DNA from: Stutzerimonas zhaodongensis
GTDB lineage: Bacteria; Pseudomonadota; Gammaproteobacteria; Pseudomonadales; Pseudomonadaceae
NCBI RefSeq assembly: GCF_003696365.1
Contig: NZ_RFFM01000008.1
Location: 55,372-119,371, forward strand
Length of the DNA stretch: 64,000 nt
Direction: 5' to 3'
The position numbers were made by a program, and so were the translations under genes. The number at the start of each line of letters is the position of its first letter. Position 1 is the first letter of the stretch. Below are positions 28,976 through 37,663 of the stretch, piece after piece. Below the pieces are notes generated by a model. That model did not search any database, was not told the origin of the DNA, and saw only the letters and a program-made list of their open reading frames with translations.

Positions 28976-29003
28976 AAAGGGGGGCCGCTCAGCGGCCCCT
29001 TTA
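28976..29003. terminator. Bidirectional terminator between the two genes of the insert
   Basis: AAAGGGG(GG)CCGCT and AGCGGCCCCTTT pair around a single C, giving a strong stem with two bulged G. A-rich and T-rich edges on each side allow function on both strands. It overlaps the stop codon of the minus-strand gene. Confidence 0.82.
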
Positions 29004-29543
29004 ATTCCTTAGGTTCAAATTAACGCTTGCCTTGCAGTTACGCCGCTGAATACTCCCCTCCCCACCGGGACAGAAATCGCTGATTCGCGAGTCTTTGCCT
29101 ACAACAACAATTTCTTTTTGACGGGGCTGAATCGTAACGGCCGGCTCTGGGATTACCCGAGTAGCTGGAACGATATTGGTCGCGCCCTGGGGAACATAGT
29201 TTTTGTCGTTGAATACGGTTTGCTTGGGCGGTGGTTCTGCCGCAGCGGATTGAGGCCGGGCTGATTGCGGCTGAGGCGTTGCACCTCTCGCGGCTACTTC
29301 CTCTACTACCCTGTCCCAATCCTTGGTCGCTGCTGGTTCGGCTCGCGTAATCTCGGCTACCGGGGTTGGCTTGGGTTGGATGCGCTTTTCGGCAATGCGC
29401 TGCACGGTTCCCTGGAGGAACGCTGAGCCTGCCATCTGGAGAACCGCTAGCGTAATAACGGTGCCGATTAGGCCAGGGATCAGTTTCGCTAGCCTGCGCT
29501 TTTGCGTGGATGCCTTGTGATGTATTCCGGGGCGTCGTTCCAA
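29001..29543 (-). CDS. Small single-pass membrane protein of the selC insert, unknown function
   Basis: A 180-residue protein with a basic N-terminus, one hydrophobic segment (LIPGLIGTVITLAVLQMAGSAF, about residues 22-43), a proline-, alanine- and glutamine-rich stretch and a C-terminal domain with two cysteines (SDFCPGGEGSIQRRNCKAS) that could form a disulfide outside the cytoplasm. The only start in this frame ahead of the membrane segment is TTG at 29543, with GAAGG four bases before it. A better ribosome site and ATG, at 29554, lie in another frame that ends after 21 codons, so the true N-terminus may have been lost to a frameshift. I do not recognise the family; the composition recalls phage or plasmid accessory proteins. 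Confidence 0.55.
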   Translation of the reverse strand: MERRPGIHHKASTQKRRLAKLIPGLIGTVITLAVLQMAGSAFLQGTVQRIAEKRIQPKPTPVAEITRAEPAATKDWDRVVEEVAARGATPQPQSARPQSAAAEPPPKQTVFNDKNYVPQGATNIVPATRVIPEPAVTIQPRQKEIVVVGKDSRISDFCPGGEGSIQRRNCKASVNLNLRN

Positions 29544-29554
29544 TCAGCCTTCAT
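29489..29554 (-). other. Short overlapping ORF, possible original N-terminus of the 29001-29543 gene
   Basis: GGAAAGGACGAT precedes an ATG that opens a 21-codon frame beginning MKADWNDAPEYITRHPRK. The frame is open back to about 29660 and its composition looks like coding sequence. It overlaps the TTG start of the membrane-protein gene in a different frame. Either this is a small leader peptide for translational coupling, or a one- or two-base indel around 29490-29530 split one gene in two. Confidence 0.4.
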
Positions 29555-29893
29555 ATCGTCCTTTCCCTGTCGTTCGGGCGTACCAGTGCGAACACGTCCT
29601 TTGGCTATCCGCGCCCGATCGTACTCCCTACCATCGAAATGGTCACACAGCTTCTAGGGATTAGAGTTAAGCGTTTCAATCCGTCTGCGCGAAGTCTTCA
29701 AGGTCGAGCAGTCTCTAGGGTCTAATGACGAGCCGCTCTAGTCCAAGCCATTTAAGCACCTCTGTTCGTCAGAGCTATGACAATTTGTTACCCTCCGTGA
29801 GCCTAAGACATGATGCTTACTAGCCCTTGGCCACAGCACCTCGGCAGTTGCCGAAAACTCTCCGCCAAGTTAGTGAATCCATCCCGCTCTAGA
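29555..29893. other. Gene-free right end of the selC insert
   Basis: About 340 bases between the membrane-protein gene and intact selC. Except for the minus-strand open frame near its left edge, I see no gene, integrase remnant or clear promoter. The segment must nevertheless provide transcription of the intact selC unless the tRNA is read from farther upstream. Confidence 0.55.
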
Positions 29894-29989
29894 GGAAGGC
29901 AATCGCACCCGGTGGTGCGGCCGGGCTTCAAACCCGGTTGGGGGCGGCAGCCGTTCCCGGGTGGGTTCGACTCCCACTGCCTTCCGCCA
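29894..29989 (+). tRNA. selC: tRNA-Sec (anticodon UCA)
   Basis: A complete 96-base selenocysteine tRNA. The acceptor stem has the bacterial tRNA-Sec length of eight pairs: GGAAGGCA (29894-29901) with TGCCTTCC (29978-29985). The anticodon stem CCGGG/CCCGG encloses CTTCAAA with TCA at 29928-29930. A long variable arm and the GGTTCGACTCC T-loop follow, and discriminator G and CCA are encoded. It reads UGA in mRNAs that carry a SECIS element, with SelA charging it and SelB delivering it. Its first 39 bases repeat at 26864, so the 5' half is probably donated by the inserted element. Confidence 0.97.
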
Positions 29990-30027
29990 TTACCGCAACG
30001 GCATCCGCGATCGACCGAGCGGCCGAA

Positions 30028-30240
30028 TCAAGGCTCATGCCGTCGCAACCACTCGCAAGCTACCTGTCCCATGGTTTTGGGTGTTCCGTCCTTTATCCAG
30101 CCCATGAAATCACGGTCGAACTTGAAAGCAGGCCCGCAAGCTTCGGTCATGAACCTGCGTACGTTTTGCGTGTTTCTATAGCTGGCGGTCACCATTGTTT
30201 CGTTTGTTATCTGATCGCTATGCCAGTCGAACTGGTTCAT
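30028..30240 (-). CDS. DUF6434-type small protein
   Basis: A 70-residue protein with the pattern FDWHSDQITNETMVTASY, then NTQNVRRFM, FKFDRDFMGWIKDG and TMGQVACEW. I recognise this as the short domain (DUF6434) found alone or after SAP domains in many bacteria. No function is known; the size and the aromatic, basic surface would fit a nucleic-acid-associated protein, but this is a guess. A GAAGAGG ribosome site lies about ten bases before the ATG. It is convergent to selC and lies just outside the direct repeat. Confidence 0.75.
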   Translation of the reverse strand: MNQFDWHSDQITNETMVTASYRNTQNVRRFMTEACGPAFKFDRDFMGWIKDGTPKTMGQVACEWLRRHEP

Positions 30241-30498
30241 CGCATTGCCTCTTCGCTGTTTGCATGACCGGTCGTGTGGTTGAGATCAGCGGTAAACCAG
30301 CCAGGTTTAGCCCCCTGTCGAACCCTATCGGCGACCGCAGCAGCTCTAGCTCAGAGCATTTGCCGACACCTGAGATCTCACCGTTTTTGCGATCTTTTAG
30401 CTAAATCATCGCCATTGCCAAAAACCATCGTTCGATCGGCAGCAAACCCGGTTTACTGGTCTAGCCTGTTTCAGCACGCTTGGAAAAGGAGGATGCGC

Positions 30499-31680
30499 AT
30501 GTTGACCACATTGCTTCCAGCCCTTCGAGACCTGGAGTTGCCGTTGCGCCTGCGGCTATGGGACGGCAAGGAGATTGATATCGGGCCTACGCCCAGTGTG
30601 ACGCTGGAGATCAGAGACCCCGATCTGCTTTCGAAACTCACCAATCCCAGCCTGGCCCTGCTTGGCGGTGCCTATGTCGAGGGCAAGGTCGACTTGCATG
30701 GGCCGCTCGAAGAGGTGATCCGCATTGGCGACGAGATCACCCGCGCGCTGGGCGAGGGGCACGCCGCGGTGCCGGTGCGTGAGTCTCACGACAAGGCCAC
30801 CGATGCCGAGGCAATTTCTTATCACTACGACCTGTCCAACGCCTTCTATCAGCTCTGGCTGGACCGGGACATGGTCTATTCCTGCGGCTATTTCGAGACC
30901 GGTACGGAAGACCTCGACCAGGCCCAGCAGGCCAAGCTGCGACACTTGTGCCGCAAGCTGCGCCTCAAACCCGGCGACCGTTTGCTGGACGTCGGTTGCG
31001 GTTGGGGTGGGCTGGCGCGATTTGCGGCCCGTGAGTACGGCGCGCAGGTGTTTGGCATTACGCTCAGTCGCGAACAGCTGAAGCTCGGGCGCGAGCGGGT
31101 TGCCGCCGAGGGGCTTGAGGATCAGGTGCGGCTGGAGCTGATGGATTACCGTGATCTCCCCACCGATGGGCAGTTCGACAAGGTGGTCAGCGTCGGTATG
31201 TTCGAGCATGTCGGGCACGCCAACATGCCGCTTTACTGCAAGCAGCTCTCGGAGGTGGTTCGGCCGGGTGGGCTGGTGCTCAACCACGGCATCACGTCGC
31301 GCTATATCGATGGCCGGCCCGTCGCCCACGGCGCTGGCGAATTCATCGACCGGTATGTTTTTCCCCATGGCGAGCTGCCGCATCTGGTGAAGATCGGTGC
31401 CTGCATCAGCGAATCGGGGCTTGAGATCGTCGACGTTGAGAGCCTGCGCTTGCATTACGCGCGCACCTTGCAGTTCTGGAGCGAACGGCTGGAGGCGAGG
31501 CTGGACGAGGCGCGGCAGATGGTCCCTGAGCGGGCGCTGCGGATCTGGCGGGTGTATCTGGCGGGCTGCGCTTATGGCTTTCGTCGTAACTGGATCAACC
31601 TGCATCAGATCCTGGCGAGCAAGCCGCTACCCGATGGCTCTCACGAACTGCCCTGGTCGCGAGCTGATGTCTATCGCTGA
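30499..31680 (+). CDS. cfa: Cyclopropane-fatty-acyl-phospholipid synthase
   Basis: A 393-residue SAM-dependent enzyme that adds a methylene bridge across double bonds of membrane phospholipid acyl chains, hardening the membrane in stationary phase and under acid or solvent stress. It has the N-terminal lipid-binding region, SYHYDLSNAFYQLWLD, the conserved YSCGYF segment, the SAM loop DVGCGWGGLARFA (about 164-176) and VSVGMFEHVGHANM. I choose the ATG at 30499, six bases after AGGAGG; the ATG at 30493 touches the ribosome site and is less likely. The gene is monocistronic and ends at a hairpin shared with the convergent usp gene. Confidence 0.92.
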   Translation: MLTTLLPALRDLELPLRLRLWDGKEIDIGPTPSVTLEIRDPDLLSKLTNPSLALLGGAYVEGKVDLHGPLEEVIRIGDEITRALGEGHAAVPVRESHDKATDAEAISYHYDLSNAFYQLWLDRDMVYSCGYFETGTEDLDQAQQAKLRHLCRKLRLKPGDRLLDVGCGWGGLARFAAREYGAQVFGITLSREQLKLGRERVAAEGLEDQVRLELMDYRDLPTDGQFDKVVSVGMFEHVGHANMPLYCKQLSEVVRPGGLVLNHGITSRYIDGRPVAHGAGEFIDRYVFPHGELPHLVKIGACISESGLEIVDVESLRLHYARTLQFWSERLEARLDEARQMVPERALRIWRVYLAGCAYGFRRNWINLHQILASKPLPDGSHELPWSRADVYR

Positions 31681-31693
31681 GTCAGGCTGAAAA

Positions 31694-31717
31694 TGCGCGC
31701 CCTTTGCCGGGCGCGCA
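31694..31717 (-). terminator. Terminator between cfa and usp, best on the minus strand
   Basis: TGCGCGCCC and GGGCGCGCA form a perfect nine-base-pair stem. On the minus strand it is followed by TTTT, so it terminates sulP-usp; it can also stop cfa transcription. Confidence 0.8.
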
Positions 31718-31731
31718 GCATCGGGATGTGC

Positions 31732-32583
31732 TCAGCGCAGCAACAGCAGGGGCGTGGTGGTCGAGCGGATCATGCTGGTGGTGGTGCTGCCCACCAGGAA
31801 CTGGCGAATCCGTGAATGTCCGTAGGCACCCATCACCAGCAGGCCTATGTTGTGCTCGGCCTGATAGGCATGTAGCGCGGGCTCGACTTCACCCGAGCGG
31901 ATCGCGATATGCACCTCGAAGCCCGCCGCTACCAAGGCATCGCGCGCGGATTCGAGCAGCGTGCGGCTGTCGCCGGTGTCGTCGCCGACCATCACCAGAT
32001 GAATCGGGTGGCCTTTGAACAGCGGGCTGGAGGCCAGCATCTCGACACCCTTGCGCGTGGTGGCGCTGCCGTCGAAGGCGAGCATGACGCTGGTGGGCGC
32101 GATGAAGGTCGCCGGGGTGACGAGGATCGGCCGATGCAGCGTGCGGATCACGCTCTCCAGCTGGCTGCCGATGAGTTGCAGATCGGTGCCGCTGTCCTCG
32201 CCCTGTTTGCCGATCACCAGCAGACGTATATCGGCTTCCAGATCACGCAGGCTTTCGACCAGGTCACCGTGACGCTGTCGGACTTCCGGTTGTGCAACGC
32301 CCGCGCCGATGACGCGATGTTTGGCCGCGTCGAGCATCATTCGGCCTTCTTCGAGCGCCAGCTTGCTGCGTTTTTCATCCAGGGCGGCGAGTTCTTCGAG
32401 CAGGTACTCGCGGCTGCCGAGGCCGATGATTCCACTGAGGTTTCCGGTGGCCGGATACTGCTGCTGGTCGAGCACGTGCAACAGGGTCAGCGGGGCATCG
32501 AGCTGGCGACTTGCCCAGGCGGCGCAATCGCAGACGGCTGCGGCCTGAGGGGACCCGTCGATGCAAGCCATTACGTAGTTCAT
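31732..32583 (-). CDS. Tandem universal stress protein (UspA family)
   Basis: A 283-residue cytoplasmic protein made of two Usp domains (about 1-150 and 155-283). The second ends with the ATP-binding pattern MGAYGHSRIRQFLVGSTTTSMI, matching G-2X-G-9X-G-S/T; the first has GKQGEDSGTDLQLIGSQLES, a related, less perfect loop. Tandem Usp proteins are induced in stationary phase and stress. The start lies 14 bases downstream of the sulP stop on the same strand, so the two genes are co-transcribed; pairing of SulP transporters with Usp proteins is common and may reflect stress control of anion uptake. Confidence 0.9.
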   Translation of the reverse strand: MNYVMACIDGSPQAAAVCDCAAWASRQLDAPLTLLHVLDQQQYPATGNLSGIIGLGSREYLLEELAALDEKRSKLALEEGRMMLDAAKHRVIGAGVAQPEVRQRHGDLVESLRDLEADIRLLVIGKQGEDSGTDLQLIGSQLESVIRTLHRPILVTPATFIAPTSVMLAFDGSATTRKGVEMLASSPLFKGHPIHLVMVGDDTGDSRTLLESARDALVAAGFEVHIAIRSGEVEPALHAYQAEHNIGLLVMGAYGHSRIRQFLVGSTTTSMIRSTTTPLLLLR

Positions 32584-32597
32584 TTTTGTTCTCCTGG

Positions 32598-34085
32598 TCA
32601 GTGGCTCATCAGCTTCTCGATGGCTTCGGGCTTATCGTGAACTCCAAAACGGTCGACGATGGTCGCGCTGGCTTCGTTCAAGCCCAGCACCTCAACCTCG
32701 GTGCCTTCGCGGCGCAGTTTGACGACAACCTTGTCCAGCGCCGCCACAGCGGTGATATCCCAGAAATGCGCGTGAGTGAGATCGATTGTGATCCTGGCAA
32801 GGGCTTCCTTGAAGTCGAATGATGCAGTGAATTTGTCGGAAGAACTGAAGAACACCTGCCCCACCACGCGGTAGGTGCGGTGATTGCCTTCGGCGTCCAG
32901 CTCCGAGCCGATATGCAGGTAGTGCCCGACCTTGTTGGCAAAGAATATTGCCGCCAGCAGCACGCCCGCGAGCACACCGAAGGCGAGGTTATGGGTGAAG
33001 ACTACGACCACGACGGTAACCACCATGACAATGTTGGTGGAGAGAGGGTACCGCTTAAGGTTGCGCAGCGAGTCCCAGCTGAAGGTGCCGATGGACACCA
33101 TGATCATCACGGCCACCAGTGCTGCCATGGGGATCTGGCCAACCCAGTCGCTGAGGAAGACCACCATCAGCAGCAGCACGACACCGGCGATCAGAGTCGA
33201 CAGCCGGGTGCGGCCGCCGGATTTCACGTTGATCACCGACTGGCCGATCATCGCGCAGCCGGCCATGCCGCCGAACAGCCCGGAGACGATGTTGGCGACG
33301 CCCTGCCCTTTGCACTCGCGGTTCTTGTCGCTGCCGGTGTCGGTCAGGTCATCGACGATGGTTGCGGTCATCAGCGATTCCAGCAGGCCGACCACAGCCA
33401 GCGCGGCCGAGTACGGGAAGATGATCGCCAGGGTTTCAAGGTTCAGCGGCACTTCCGGCCAGAGGAAGATCGGCAGGGTGTCCGGCAGATCGCCCATGTC
33501 AGCCACGGTGCGGATGTCCAGGCCGAGGTAGATGGCCACGGCGGTGAGCGTCAGGATGCATACCAGCGGTGATGGAATGATCCGGCCGATCTTCGGTACG
33601 TAGGGGAACAGGTAAATGATGCCCAGCCCCGCGGCGGTCATGGCATAGACGTGCCAGGTGACGTTAGTCAGCTCTGGCAGCTGCGCCATGAAGATGAGAA
33701 TCGCCAGTGCGTTGACGAAACCTGTGACCACCGAACGCGAGACGAAGCGCATGAGCGAGCCGAGGCGCAGGTAGCCGGCGCCGATCTGCAACACGCCGCA
33801 CAGCAATGTGGCCGCAAGCAGGTACTGCAAACCGTGTTCGCGCACCAGCGTCACCATCAGCAGCGCCATGGCGCCGGTGGCTGCGGAGATCATGCCCGGA
33901 CGGCCGCCTACGAAGGCGATCACCACTGCGATACAAAAGGAGGCATACAGGCCCACGCGCGGATCGACGCCGGCAATGATCGAGAAGGCGATCGCTTCCG
34001 GAATCAGTGCCAGGGCCACGACTAGACCGGCGAGCACGTCGCCCCGGATGTTGCAGAACCAGTTTTGTTTGATCGAGTGAAGCAT
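32598..34085 (-). CDS. SulP-family anion transporter with STAS domain
   Basis: A 495-residue inner-membrane transporter of the SLC26/SulP family with about 12-14 membrane segments and a C-terminal cytoplasmic STAS domain (from around residue 400). The N-terminus [20 protein letters not shown] holds the family signature, and [24 protein letters not shown] is the conserved middle loop. Substrates in the family are sulfate, bicarbonate or dicarboxylates; the subfamily cannot be fixed here. The start is set at the ATG at 34085, because the extra 20 residues of the longer frame are not transporter-like. It heads an operon with the usp gene. Confidence 0.87.
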   Translation of the reverse strand: MLHSIKQNWFCNIRGDVLAGLVVALALIPEAIAFSIIAGVDPRVGLYASFCIAVVIAFVGGRPGMISAATGAMALLMVTLVREHGLQYLLAATLLCGVLQIGAGYLRLGSLMRFVSRSVVTGFVNALAILIFMAQLPELTNVTWHVYAMTAAGLGIIYLFPYVPKIGRIIPSPLVCILTLTAVAIYLGLDIRTVADMGDLPDTLPIFLWPEVPLNLETLAIIFPYSAALAVVGLLESLMTATIVDDLTDTGSDKNRECKGQGVANIVSGLFGGMAGCAMIGQSVINVKSGGRTRLSTLIAGVVLLLMVVFLSDWVGQIPMAALVAVMIMVSIGTFSWDSLRNLKRYPLSTNIVMVVTVVVVVFTHNLAFGVLAGVLLAAIFFANKVGHYLHIGSELDAEGNHRTYRVVGQVFFSSSDKFTASFDFKEALARITIDLTHAHFWDITAVAALDKVVVKLRREGTEVEVLGLNEASATIVDRFGVHDKPEAIEKLMSH

Positions 34086-34461
34086 TGTGGTTTCCAAAGC
34101 AAAGGCATCGCCGGCCCACCAGAAAACGGCGGCAGGTGAATGCAAGGCTAGTGTGTTTCAGATGAATCCGTACCACTCAGGCAGACGGAGCGCAGCCAGG
34201 CCCGACCTCGGCCATCACAGGCGGTCGTGGATCAAAGCGGGGGGCGTTGCGCTACGGCGGAGTGGGCAGCCAGGACATGGTCAGCTCATAGGGATTCGAA
34301 GGGGTGAGGCGATCACCGAGGCCGCGGAGGATAGCGCACCAGCCGGTCAGTCCGCGACTGATGGCGCTCTGGACAGCAGCCAGGGCGTGAACCCTGTCAG
34401 ATGTTCGGGCCACTGATCAGGCCGAGCTCAAGCGTCATCGACACGCCAATTGTTACTACGA
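34086..34461. other. Intergenic region without recognisable features
   Basis: About 375 bases between the sulP start and the end of the HD-GYP gene. Open frames here have random composition and no ribosome sites. I see no hairpin, repeat or operator; it must contain the sulP-usp promoter. Confidence 0.5.
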
Positions 34462-35661
34462 CTATTGCCAAAACTCGTCGAGATTGGTGAAGCCCCACTG
34501 GGACGGGTCTTCACGACCTGATATGCGGTCAGTTACGCCCCGCTGTGAAAGATCCAGATCGGTCTGCTGTAGCGGTGTCCTGGTTTTCGTAGAAAAGAAC
34601 ACGCGTACCAAAGGCTCGGTGAGTTTTTCCGGGTGCTGATCAATCACTACGGCTAGTCGCCCCGATTCCAGGCGCACCAGCGAACCAAGCGGATAGATGC
34701 CAACCGAGCGAACGAATGCGTGAAACACTCGTGTGTCGAAATGCCCGTTCCACTGGGCCATGCGAGCAATCGATTCAGCCGGGTTCCAGGCCTTCTTGTA
34801 AGGGCGGTTGGAGGTGATGGCGTCATAGACGTCACAGACTGCCCCCATCCGGGCGAACAGGCTGATCTCTTCACCTTTCAGCCGATGGGGGTAACCCGTG
34901 CCGTCGAACTTCTCGTGGTGATGAAGGCAGACGTCCAGAACAGAGTCTGGAATAGACCCAGCCGCAACTAGCAGCCCATGCCCGCGCTCGGGATGGCTAC
35001 GCATCACTGCGAACTCTTCATCTGTCAGGCTTCCAGCCTTGTTCAGCACGCTCGCGGGCATCGACATTTTGCCAATATCGTGCAACAGCCCGGACAACCC
35101 AGCGTCAAGCACGGTGGACTCATCGAGTTCGAGCTGTCGTGCGAGCGAAACCATCAGCGCGCACACTGCTACCGAATGCATGTAGGTGTACTCATCCTTG
35201 TGCTTCAAGCGAGCCAGCCCGACCAGAGCCGAACCATTACGGGCCAGTGAGTCACTGATGTCAGAGACCAGGGGCATGCATCCTTCTACCTCGATAGCCT
35301 TGCCGAGGCGTGCTTCGTTGAACAACGCGTTGATTGCCTTTTTGGAGCGGCTGAGCAAACGGGCTGCTCGTTGCATCTCGTCACGCGCACTGCAGCGAAT
35401 GACGCTTGCATCACACGCTGCTCGCGGCCCATCTGATGGCAGAGCAGGAGGTGCATTGGCGATCAAGGATTCTGGAACGTCGAGTCCCTTGCTGACATCG
35501 ATCCATACGGCGCTCAGGCCGCTGCGGTGCAGCCTCGCCAGATCGTCTGCTTCTTCGATGATGAATTTGCTTTTCCAGAATGGGTGCGACAGCCAACTGC
35601 CTTCAAAAGAGTGGATATACATACCAGCACAGACGGCATCGACTGAAATCTTCTTCAGCAT
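34462..35661 (-). CDS. HD-GYP domain cyclic-di-GMP phosphodiesterase
   Basis: A 399-residue protein with an N-terminal DUF3391-like region (LKKISVDAVCAGMYIHSFEG) and a C-terminal HD-GYP domain. HD is in LLHDIGKMSMPASVLNKAG (about residue 192) and GYP in FDGTGYPHRLKGEEISLFAR (about 255), followed by VCDVYDAITSNRPYKKA, all canonical. Such proteins degrade c-di-GMP to GMP or pGpG and affect motility and biofilm. The start is the ATG at 35661 with GAGG eight bases away; the frame upstream is not homologous. It is divergent from dctB. Confidence 0.9.
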   Translation of the reverse strand: MLKKISVDAVCAGMYIHSFEGSWLSHPFWKSKFIIEEADDLARLHRSGLSAVWIDVSKGLDVPESLIANAPPALPSDGPRAACDASVIRCSARDEMQRAARLLSRSKKAINALFNEARLGKAIEVEGCMPLVSDISDSLARNGSALVGLARLKHKDEYTYMHSVAVCALMVSLARQLELDESTVLDAGLSGLLHDIGKMSMPASVLNKAGSLTDEEFAVMRSHPERGHGLLVAAGSIPDSVLDVCLHHHEKFDGTGYPHRLKGEEISLFARMGAVCDVYDAITSNRPYKKAWNPAESIARMAQWNGHFDTRVFHAFVRSVGIYPLGSLVRLESGRLAVVIDQHPEKLTEPLVRVFFSTKTRTPLQQTDLDLSQRGVTDRISGREDPSQWGFTNLDEFWQ

Positions 35662-35871
35662 GGCTGACCTCGCAACGGAAGTGCAGAAAGCGATCAAGAT
35701 GCAGTCCGTGCATAGAGGCGAAGTAGTCCAAAAAACTCGTGGCTCCGCCAGGGATGACCATGCAGTCATAATGCCACCAACTCTTCAGCCTCTACATCCT
35801 ACGTTAGATGTATAGCTTTCCAAGGCCGGTTCAACCTGGCTTACCATGCGAGCTCATCGCCCGAGCCGACC

Positions 35872-37635
35872 ATGTCATCACTGCACAGTCGTTACCGCGT
35901 CACCCTTGTCGTTGCCCTGATCCTGCTTGGGCTTTTGCTGAGCATGTACTGGGCCGGCCGCATTGCCGAACAGCGCGCCTGGGACGAACGTAGCCAGGAA
36001 GCTCGAGGGCAATTGCAGCTCTATGCCCAGGCCATTCATACCCAGGTGCAGCGGTTCCGCTCGGTGCCTGCGCTACTGGCATTGGATAGCGATATCCAGA
36101 ACCTGCTCGGCAACCCGGACGACAAGGCGCTCCGCGATCGTCTCAACCTGCGCCTGGAGGAACAGAATCAGGCGGCAGGCTCGTCGGTGCTGTACCTGCT
36201 CGACCGCCACGGCGAGACCCTGGCCGCCAGCAACTGGCGCGACTGGAGCAGCTTTGTCGGCAACAACTACGCCTTCCGCCCCTACTTTCTGGACGCCGTA
36301 GCAAACGACACGGGGCGCTATTTCGCCGTGGGCGTGACCACCGGCATTCCCGGCTACTTCCTCTCTAGCTCGGTCAAGAACAACGCTGGCGAGGTGATCG
36401 GCGTGTTGGTGGTCAAGCTGGAACTGGAAGACATGCAGCGCGAGTGGGTCGGGCAGTCCGGCATTCTGCTGATCTCCGACTCGCTGGATATCGTCATCCT
36501 GACCAACCGGCCAGCGTGGCGCTTCCGCTACCTGCGCCCTCTGAGCGATCAGGTGCGCGAGCGGTTGGTGGCGGCGCGCCGGTACGCCGAACAGAACCTG
36601 CAGCCGTTGCCGAGCGATAGCCTGCAGCGGCTCGCGGCCGATAGCGAGCGACGCCAGGTCGAGGGCCCTGATGGGCGTCGCGTCTATTTATGGCAGCAGC
36701 TGCAGATGCCCGAAGAGGACTGGACGCTGCACCTGTTGCAGGAGCCCCAGCAGATCGCCGAGAGCGTGCGCAGCTATCGTCTGGCGGCGGCCGGTGTGTG
36801 GATGACGCTGGCTTTTCTGCTGCTGTTTCTGGCCCAGCGGCGCAAGACCCGACGGATCGAACAACGCAACCGCAGTGAGCTGGAGCGGCTGGTCGAAGAG
36901 CGCACCCGCGAGCTGCACACCGCTCAGGACGAATTGGTACACGCGGCCCGCATGGCCGCGCTGGGGCAGATGTCCGCGGCGCTCGCCCACGAGATCAACC
37001 AGCCTTTGACGGCCTTGCGCATGCAGCTGGCCAGCCAGCGCTTGCTGCTCGACAGCGGCCGCACCGAGGCCGTGAAGGAGGGCATCGGCCAGGTCGAAGG
37101 GCTGGTCGAACGCATGGCCGCCCTGACCAGCCACTTGAAGACCTTCGCACGCAAGAGCCCCGCCGGGCTGCGCCAGCGCCTGAGTTTGGCGGAGGTGTTG
37201 GAGCAGGCCCTTCAGCTGCTGGCACCGCGGATTCGCAGCGAAGCGGTCGAGGTGATCTGCGAGGTCCAACCGCAGGCATGGGTCAGCGGTGACGCCATTC
37301 GCCTGGAGCAGGTGCTGATCAACCTGCTGACCAATGCACTCGACGCCATGCAGGGCACTCCGGTGCGCCAACTGCGCATCAGCTGCGAGCAATCGCACAA
37401 CGGCTGGAGGCTGCGAGTCGCCGATAGCGGCGGTGGCATCGCGACAGAACATCTGGAGCAGGTATTCGAGCCGTTCTTCACCACCAAGCCGGTAGGTCAA
37501 GGATTGGGCCTCGGGCTTGCGGTTTCCTACGGCATCGTTCGCGATCTCGGCGGTACGCTGGAGGCACATAATGACGACCATGGCGCCGTGTTCGAGCTGC
37601 ATTTGCCAGCGGCCGAATCGATTGCCGACGCGTAG
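35872..37635 (+). CDS. dctB: C4-dicarboxylate sensor histidine kinase DctB
   Basis: A 587-residue membrane sensor kinase. An N-terminal membrane segment (VTLVVALILLGLLLSMYWAG) and a second around residue 300 flank a double-PAS periplasmic sensor, typical of DctB, with SVLYLLDRHGETLAASNWRD and GIPGYFLSSSVKN. Then follow a coiled coil, the H-box AALAHEINQPLTALR (H373) and the ATPase domain with NLLTNALDAM, DSGGGI and GLGLGLAVSYGI. It senses succinate, fumarate or malate and phosphorylates DctD, whose gene begins 28 bases later. The dicarboxylate transporter genes that usually neighbour dctBD are not in view. Confidence 0.9.
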   Translation: MSSLHSRYRVTLVVALILLGLLLSMYWAGRIAEQRAWDERSQEARGQLQLYAQAIHTQVQRFRSVPALLALDSDIQNLLGNPDDKALRDRLNLRLEEQNQAAGSSVLYLLDRHGETLAASNWRDWSSFVGNNYAFRPYFLDAVANDTGRYFAVGVTTGIPGYFLSSSVKNNAGEVIGVLVVKLELEDMQREWVGQSGILLISDSLDIVILTNRPAWRFRYLRPLSDQVRERLVAARRYAEQNLQPLPSDSLQRLAADSERRQVEGPDGRRVYLWQQLQMPEEDWTLHLLQEPQQIAESVRSYRLAAAGVWMTLAFLLLFLAQRRKTRRIEQRNRSELERLVEERTRELHTAQDELVHAARMAALGQMSAALAHEINQPLTALRMQLASQRLLLDSGRTEAVKEGIGQVEGLVERMAALTSHLKTFARKSPAGLRQRLSLAEVLEQALQLLAPRIRSEAVEVICEVQPQAWVSGDAIRLEQVLINLLTNALDAMQGTPVRQLRISCEQSHNGWRLRVADSGGGIATEHLEQVFEPFFTTKPVGQGLGLGLAVSYGIVRDLGGTLEAHNDDHGAVFELHLPAAESIADA

Positions 37636-37663
37636 ACTGGCGACTCGCAACGGGGAGTGAGAC

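Larger units (their letters stand above)
26864..29932. mobile_element. AT-rich insertion in selC bounded by a 39-bp direct repeat
   Basis: The first 39 bases of the selC tRNA gene occur twice with no mismatch, at 26864-26902 and 29894-29932, 3,030 bases apart. Only the right copy continues into a complete tRNA. The DNA between is visibly richer in A and T than either flank and carries an OLD-family nuclease gene, a small membrane-protein gene on the other strand and stretches without genes. This is the layout left by site-specific integration into a tRNA gene, with crossover in the 5' half, up to the anticodon loop. No tyrosine or serine recombinase is present, so the element is either a decayed remnant or moved in trans by another element's integrase. 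Confidence 0.82.

Noticed and set aside
27157..29543. Gabija or another two-gene OLD defence system
   Set aside because: No GajB-like helicase or other partner accompanies the OLD gene; the neighbouring gene is convergent and encodes a small membrane protein. The distant uvrD at 18946 is the housekeeping gene.
34087..34416. A 109-codon plus-strand frame upstream of sulP
   Set aside because: Random composition, no ribosome site, overlaps the promoter region needed for sulP.
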